Assembly (NCBI GenBank): GCA_000434775.1
Contig: FR895490.1
Location: forward strand, 136,450 to 146,723
Length of the DNA stretch: 10,274 nucleotides
From: Eggerthella sp. CAG:368
Lineage (GTDB): Bacteria; Actinomycetota; Coriobacteriia; Coriobacteriales; Eggerthellaceae
Direction of reading: 5' to 3'
Part shown: positions 6,500 to 10,274 of the stretch, piece by piece
Layout of the letters: every line of letters starts with the position of its first letter
How positions within the stretch are numbered: the first letter of the stretch is position 1
Notes under the pieces: model-generated
Database searches by the model: none
What the model saw: the letters and a program-made list of their open reading frames with translations, nothing else
Told to the model about the DNA's origin: nothing
Made by a program: the position numbers and the translations under genes

Positions 6500-7069
6500 G
6501 TGGACGCAGGACAACACGCGAATTCTGGAAAGCCAGGCATTATTCGCCGTTTTTTTAGCTTCCTGGTAATTATTGCTATTGTTCTTATTTGCTCGTACGG
6601 AATTCGCACCTATGTTATTGAACCCTTTGAAGTACCTTCGGGCTCAATGGAAGACACCATCATGACGGGCGATATGGTTTTCGCAGAAAAAGTATCTTAC
6701 TTGGCGGGGAGTCCTCAGCAAGGAGATATTGTTGTGTTTTCTGATCCTCAAATTCCCTCACGCGTACTCATTAAACGTGTTGTTGCTGTAGGAGGACAAA
6801 CCGTTAATTTGGTTGACGGTGTCGTGTATGTAGATGGCGTAGCGCAGAATGAGCCTTATACGCAAGGGGAGTCGTATCCGCTTTCAACAGCGGGTAATGT
6901 ATATCTTTCTTATCCCTATACGGTGCCCTCGAATTGTGTTTGGGTAATGGGGGATAATCGAGAAAACTCAGCGGATTCACGCTATTTTGGTCCCATTAAA
7001 ACGGGTACGGTATTTGGAAAGGCAATTGCTACGTATTGGCCACTGAATCATATCGGGTTGCTCGAATAG
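6500..7069 (+). CDS. lepB: Signal peptidase I
   Basis: This membrane-bound serine protease removes signal peptides from proteins exported by Sec or Tat. At 189 residues it is the short Gram-positive type. It has a brief cytoplasmic N-terminus ending in IIRRFF, one membrane segment (SFLVIIAIVLICSYGI, about 20-35), and then the extracytoplasmic catalytic domain. Counting from the GTG, the nucleophile is Ser49 in PSGSM and the general base is Lys92 in RVLIKRVVAVGG. The conserved box VMGDNRENSADSRYFG (149-164) completes the fold. Start choice is between TTG at 6497 and GTG at 6500; ribosome-binding spacing favours GTG. It lies 56 bases after trmD, possibly in the same operon: the gap contains a TACAAT hexamer (6451-6456) but no convincing -35. 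No strong terminator hairpin follows. A class-specific substrate cannot be deduced. Confidence 0.95.
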   Translation: MDAGQHANSGKPGIIRRFFSFLVIIAIVLICSYGIRTYVIEPFEVPSGSMEDTIMTGDMVFAEKVSYLAGSPQQGDIVVFSDPQIPSRVLIKRVVAVGGQTVNLVDGVVYVDGVAQNEPYTQGESYPLSTAGNVYLSYPYTVPSNCVWVMGDNRENSADSRYFGPIKTGTVFGKAIATYWPLNHIGLLE

Positions 7070-7192
7070 GGGCTCTTCTTCAAGCTGAGGTGCTGTAGTG
7101 GTGTTTTTCTTTTTGAATACTATCGGTACGTGTCGTTTGAGGGAGATAGATGTTGTTCGGGAAACTGAGTTTGGGTAATTACGTCTGAGAAA

Positions 7193-7221
7193 TTGTACAG
7201 GCAGATATAGAACGTTATAAA
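7193..7221 (+). promoter_or_regulatory. Candidate sigma-A (sigma-70 type) promoter for glyQS
   Basis: TTGTAC (7193-7198) and TATAAA (7216-7221) are separated by exactly 17 bases. The -10 matches the consensus at five of six positions. The -35 keeps the TTG. Transcription would begin near 7228, leaving a leader of about 25 bases that carries the AAAAGGAG ribosome-binding site (7241-7248) of glyQ. This fits glyQ starting a new transcription unit after the 183-base gap. Judged from consensus and spacing only. Confidence 0.55.
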
Positions 7222-7252
7222 TAAGGTTTGAAGAAGGAAGAAAAGGAGAAGC

Positions 7253-8185
7253 ATGGTGTCTGAAAACGCGAAACAGGGTGTTGAGCAAACCCCTTTGACG
7301 TTTCAAGAAATCATTTTGCGCCTTCAGCGCTATTGGGCCGATTTAGGATGCGTTATCTTGCAGCCTTACGATAATGAAGTGGGTGCGGGTACATTCCATA
7401 CCGCTACAACACTCAGAAGTTTAGGTCCTGACACTTGGAAAACTGCCTACGTTCAGCCCTGCCGCCGTCCAACTGATGGTCGTTATGGTGAAAACCCTAA
7501 CCGTATGCAGCATTATTATCAGTTCCAGGTTCTGCTTAAGCCTTCGCCTGACAATGTGCAGGATTTGTATCTTAATTCCCTTCGAGCCATTGGTATTGAA
7601 GTTGAAAAGCATGATGTTCGCTTTGTTGAAGACGACTGGGAAAGTCCAACGCTTGGCGCTTGGGGCTTAGGCTGGGAAGTGTGGCTTAATGGCATGGAAG
7701 TAACCCAGTTCACCTATTTTCAACAGGTGGGTGGCTTTGAGTGTAGCCCCGTTCCTTCTGAAATCACCTATGGCCTTGAACGTTTAGCTATGTATATTCA
7801 GGGCGTAGACTCTGTGTACGATTTAGTGTGGGCCCGAAGCAGTGATGGAACCGTATTTACCTACGGCGACGTGTTCTTGGAAAACGAGCGCGAGTTTTCT
7901 GCCTACAATTTCGAGGTAGCCGATACTGATTTGCTCTTTGGTGAATTTGATCGCTATGAAAAGGAATGCTTACGAACGCTCGAACAAAACCTTCCTCTTC
8001 CCGCCTATGACTATGTTTTGAAGTGTTCTCATGCCTTTAATCTCTTAGATGCTCGTGGTGTTATTAGCGCAACGGAGCGCATGGGTTACATTTTGCGTGT
8101 CCGCACCATCGCCAAAGCATGCTGCGAGTCGTACCTAAACAATGTAATTAATAAAAAAGAAGCTTCTGCTCAGGAGGAGAACTAA
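7253..8185 (+). CDS. glyQ: Glycyl-tRNA synthetase alpha subunit
   Basis: GlyQ is the catalytic subunit of the alpha2/beta2 glycyl-tRNA synthetase. It activates glycine with ATP and charges tRNA-Gly together with GlyS. The 310 residues are usual for the family. Class II features are clear: FQEIILRLQRYWADLGCVIL (17-36), the motif 2 region RRPTDGRYGENPNRMQHYYQ (71-90) with its ATP-contacting Arg residues, GAWGLGWEVWLNGMEVTQFT (135-154), and motif 3 SEITYGLERLAMYIQ (169-183). The C-terminal helical part ends in a Lys/Glu-rich tail. The ATG lies 4 bases after AAGGAG (7243-7248). A GTG one codon later (7256) has slightly better spacing and is an alternative. The preceding gap holds a promoter candidate but no T-box motif. 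Its stop codon abuts the glyS ATG, giving a two-gene unit that makes the subunits in step. Confidence 0.98.
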   Translation: MVSENAKQGVEQTPLTFQEIILRLQRYWADLGCVILQPYDNEVGAGTFHTATTLRSLGPDTWKTAYVQPCRRPTDGRYGENPNRMQHYYQFQVLLKPSPDNVQDLYLNSLRAIGIEVEKHDVRFVEDDWESPTLGAWGLGWEVWLNGMEVTQFTYFQQVGGFECSPVPSEITYGLERLAMYIQGVDSVYDLVWARSSDGTVFTYGDVFLENEREFSAYNFEVADTDLLFGEFDRYEKECLRTLEQNLPLPAYDYVLKCSHAFNLLDARGVISATERMGYILRVRTIAKACCESYLNNVINKKEASAQEEN

Positions 8186-10273
8186 ATGAGTGAACGCAGT
8201 CTTGCTTTTGAAATTGGCACCGAAGAAATTCCTGCCTTTGATCTTTCTGCTGCTGTCAAACAGCTTGAAAAATTAGTTCCCGCTCTTCTTGATGAGCGCC
8301 GTATTCCTCATGGGGAAGTGTCGATATATTCTTCCCCTCGTCGTTTGATTGTTTTTGTTGAGGGTATTCCTGAGGCAACCGAGGAAAAAACAGAAATCTT
8401 CAAAGGTCCTTCAGTAAAAATCGCTTTTGATGCAGAGGGCAATCCCACCAAGGCAGCTCAGGGTTTCGCTCGCGGTAAAGGCCTTACGGCGGAAGAACTA
8501 ATCACTAAAGAAGTTGACGGAGTTGAGTATGTTTTTGCTCAAACCTTTACGCCTTCAGTAAAGGTTACCGATCTTCTTCCTTGTGTGTTCGAGGCTATTA
8601 TTCGTGGCATTTCTTGGCCTAAGTCTCAGCGCTGGGGAACGGTAAAAGAGTATTTCTCTCGCCCTATTCGTTGGTTGGTTGCACTCTTTGGTGAAGAGGT
8701 AATCGATTTCACGTTTGCCGGTCTTGTTTCAGGGCGCGAAACCTACGGCCATCGTTTTTTGGCTCCTGGTCCCTTTACGGTTTCAAGTGCTGATGAGCTG
8801 GTAGATGTTGTGCGTAAGGCGTATGTCGTACCAAGCGAAGCTGAGCGCGAAGCGCTTATCCGTAACGGCGTTAACGCAGCTGAAGAAGAAACAGGATGCA
8901 CTTCTGTTCTTCCTCCTAAAACGTTAGTTGAGGTTATTAACTTAACCGAATATCCAACAGTTTTGGTGGGAACCTTTGATGAGGAATTCTTGGCGGTTCC
9001 TGAAGAAATTATTGTTGATGCTATGTTGATGCATCAGCGTTATTTCCCTCTTTATAACGCAGACGGAACGCTTACCAATAAATTCCTCGTTGTTTCTAAC
9101 GGTAATCCTGAGTGCGCTGAAACCATCATTGATGGTAATGAGCGTGTTGTGCGCGCTCGCTTATACGATGCAAAATTCTTCTATGATGAAGATCTCAAGC
9201 AGCCTCTCGATGCGTTTGTTAACCGTTTGAACGAAGTTGTTTTCCAGGAAAAACTGGGAACCATGTTCGATAAAACAACACGCATTGAAGCGCTTGTTAA
9301 CCACTTAACCAACGATGCTGCGCTCTCTGGTGCAGATGCGAAGGATGCTTTGCGCGCAGCGCATCTTTGCAAGGCAGACTTGGTAACAGGAGCGGTTGTT
9401 GAGTTTACCTCCGTACAGGGAATTATGGGCGCCTATTATGCCGAGGCTCATGGAGAAACTGCACAGGTCGCACAGGCAATCAAGCAGCACTATCAGCCTC
9501 GTTTCGCTGGCGATGATTCTCCTGACACCACGGTTGGTAAGCTTGTGGCAATTGCTGACAAACTCGATACCGTCTGCGGATTATTTGCGGTAGGTCAGGG
9601 ACCAACGGGTTCTTCCGATCCGTTTGCTCTTCGTCGAAGCGCCATTGGCATTGTAACTATGCTTTCAGGCGAAAATGGCGTAGACATTTCACTTGTTTCT
9701 GCGATAGACGCTTCCCTTGCTGCTTATGTTCAGCAGGGTATTGAATTCGATCTCGATGCTGCGCGCAATGAAATTATCGAGTTCTTCATCACGCGTACCA
9801 AGGTTATAGCTCGTGATGCGGGTAATAGCGTTGACGCTCTCGACGCGGTTTTGGCGGCAGGAATTCAAGAGCCCGTTGAACTTCTCAATCGCGTTTCTGC
9901 TCTTGAGGCTGCTCGCACCGAACAGCCCGAGGTGTTTGAAGATTTGGCAACCGCCTATGCGCGTGCGAATAACTTGCGTGACGCAAGTCTTGGTTGCGAA
10001 GTTGACGAAGCGCTTCTTTCCGAGGTTGAACATGCGCTTGTATGTGCAGTTGCTGAAGCGGAGCAAAACGTTTCATCTGCTCTTGAGAGTAATGATTACG
10101 CTGCTGCTCTTGCCGAATTGGCAAGCTTACGTAAACCAATCGATATGTTCTTTGAGAAAATAATGGTTATGGATGAAGATCAGGCGCTGCGTGAAAATCG
10201 TCTTCGTTTGTTGAATCGCTTCGTTGCGGTTTTTGCTAACGTAGCAGACTTCGCAAAGCTTTCTTCGAAGTAA
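8186..10273 (+). CDS. glyS: Glycyl-tRNA synthetase beta subunit
   Basis: GlyS is the tRNA-recognising subunit of the heterotetrameric glycyl-tRNA synthetase. The gene is complete, with 695 residues, close to the family's usual 680-700. The N-terminus has the characteristic FEIGTEEIPA (8-17), SSPRRLIVFV (49-58), GPSVKIAFDAEGNPTKAAQGFARG (split over 74-97) and SQRWG (147-151; most members read MRWG). The middle contains LMHQRYFPLYNADG (281-294) and RVVRARLYDAKFFYDEDLK (320-338). An HD-type domain follows with HLCKADLVTGAVVEFTSVQG (393-412). Then come DKLDTVCGLFAVGQGPTGSSDPFALRR (split over 458-484) and a helical DALR-type anticodon-binding region near 560-690, with SLRKPIDMFFEKIMV (647-661). 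A textbook AGGAGG (8172-8177) lies inside the end of glyQ, 8 bases before the ATG. The two genes touch without gap or overlap. No frameshift or internal stop is present. Confidence 0.98.
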   Translation: MSERSLAFEIGTEEIPAFDLSAAVKQLEKLVPALLDERRIPHGEVSIYSSPRRLIVFVEGIPEATEEKTEIFKGPSVKIAFDAEGNPTKAAQGFARGKGLTAEELITKEVDGVEYVFAQTFTPSVKVTDLLPCVFEAIIRGISWPKSQRWGTVKEYFSRPIRWLVALFGEEVIDFTFAGLVSGRETYGHRFLAPGPFTVSSADELVDVVRKAYVVPSEAEREALIRNGVNAAEEETGCTSVLPPKTLVEVINLTEYPTVLVGTFDEEFLAVPEEIIVDAMLMHQRYFPLYNADGTLTNKFLVVSNGNPECAETIIDGNERVVRARLYDAKFFYDEDLKQPLDAFVNRLNEVVFQEKLGTMFDKTTRIEALVNHLTNDAALSGADAKDALRAAHLCKADLVTGAVVEFTSVQGIMGAYYAEAHGETAQVAQAIKQHYQPRFAGDDSPDTTVGKLVAIADKLDTVCGLFAVGQGPTGSSDPFALRRSAIGIVTMLSGENGVDISLVSAIDASLAAYVQQGIEFDLDAARNEIIEFFITRTKVIARDAGNSVDALDAVLAAGIQEPVELLNRVSALEAARTEQPEVFEDLATAYARANNLRDASLGCEVDEALLSEVEHALVCAVAEAEQNVSSALESNDYAAALAELASLRKPIDMFFEKIMVMDEDQALRENRLRLLNRFVAVFANVADFAKLSSK

Positions 10274-10274
10274 A

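Noticed and set aside
7095..7116. Rho-independent terminator after lepB (T-rich TTTTTCTTTTT)
   Set aside because: The T-rich stretch is present, but the sequence before it cannot form a stable GC-rich stem.
6977..7306. A 109-codon - strand frame spanning the lepB-glyQ gap
   Set aside because: It covers the glyQ promoter candidate and both flanking gene ends, has low-complexity composition and no family resemblance.
9689..10139. Overlapping + and - strand alternative frames within glyS (up to 125 codons)
   Set aside because: They are out-of-frame shadows of an intact glyS reading frame.
1..10274. Mobile element, defence system or other previously undescribed system
   Set aside because: Every reading frame of substance belongs to a conserved housekeeping family. 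There are no long direct repeats, integrase or transposase motifs, or abrupt composition shifts visible by eye.

Overview
The window is a run of ten genes, all on the + strand, with no mobile elements, CRISPR arrays, tRNA or rRNA genes. It is a conserved housekeeping region, and I found no new biological system in it. The DNA is moderately AT-leaning by eye with T-rich third codon positions. The order smc-ftsY-ffh-rpsP-khpA-rimM-trmD-lepB has no ylxM between ftsY and ffh. It is followed by a two-subunit glycyl-tRNA synthetase (glyQ, glyS). This combination would suit a lower-GC member of the Coriobacteriia (the Atopobium/Lancefieldella kind of Actinomycetota). That is an inference from gene order and protein character; a Clostridia-like Firmicute cannot be excluded without a database comparison.

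Bases 1-4590 hold chromosome maintenance and protein-targeting genes. First comes the 3' two thirds of smc (the condensin ATPase, cut by the left edge). ftsY (the SRP receptor GTPase) overlaps it by one base. ffh (the SRP GTPase) follows after 64 bases. FtsY and Ffh are the two partner GTPases that deliver nascent membrane proteins to the translocon.

Bases 4591-6443 are a compact ribosome-biogenesis cluster: rpsP (bS16), khpA (KH-domain RNA-binding protein), rimM (30S maturation factor) and trmD (tRNA m1G37 methyltransferase). The gaps inside it are 2, 7 and 10 bases. A perfect 8-bp inverted repeat lies in the ffh-rpsP gap. rplS, the usual neighbour of trmD, is not here; lepB (signal peptidase I, 6500-7069) follows instead, which returns the theme to protein export.

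Bases 7070-7252 are the only sizeable gap. It contains a good sigma-A type promoter candidate just upstream of glyQ, and no T-box motif. glyQ and glyS (7253-10273) abut exactly and form their own transcription unit encoding the alpha2/beta2 glycyl-tRNA synthetase. The window ends one base after the glyS stop codon.

The points most worth a second look are residue-level departures in otherwise ordinary proteins (the SMC hinge glycines, the RimM N-terminal motif, a TrmD cofactor-loop glycine), the inverted repeat before rpsP, and the organisation upstream of glyQS.
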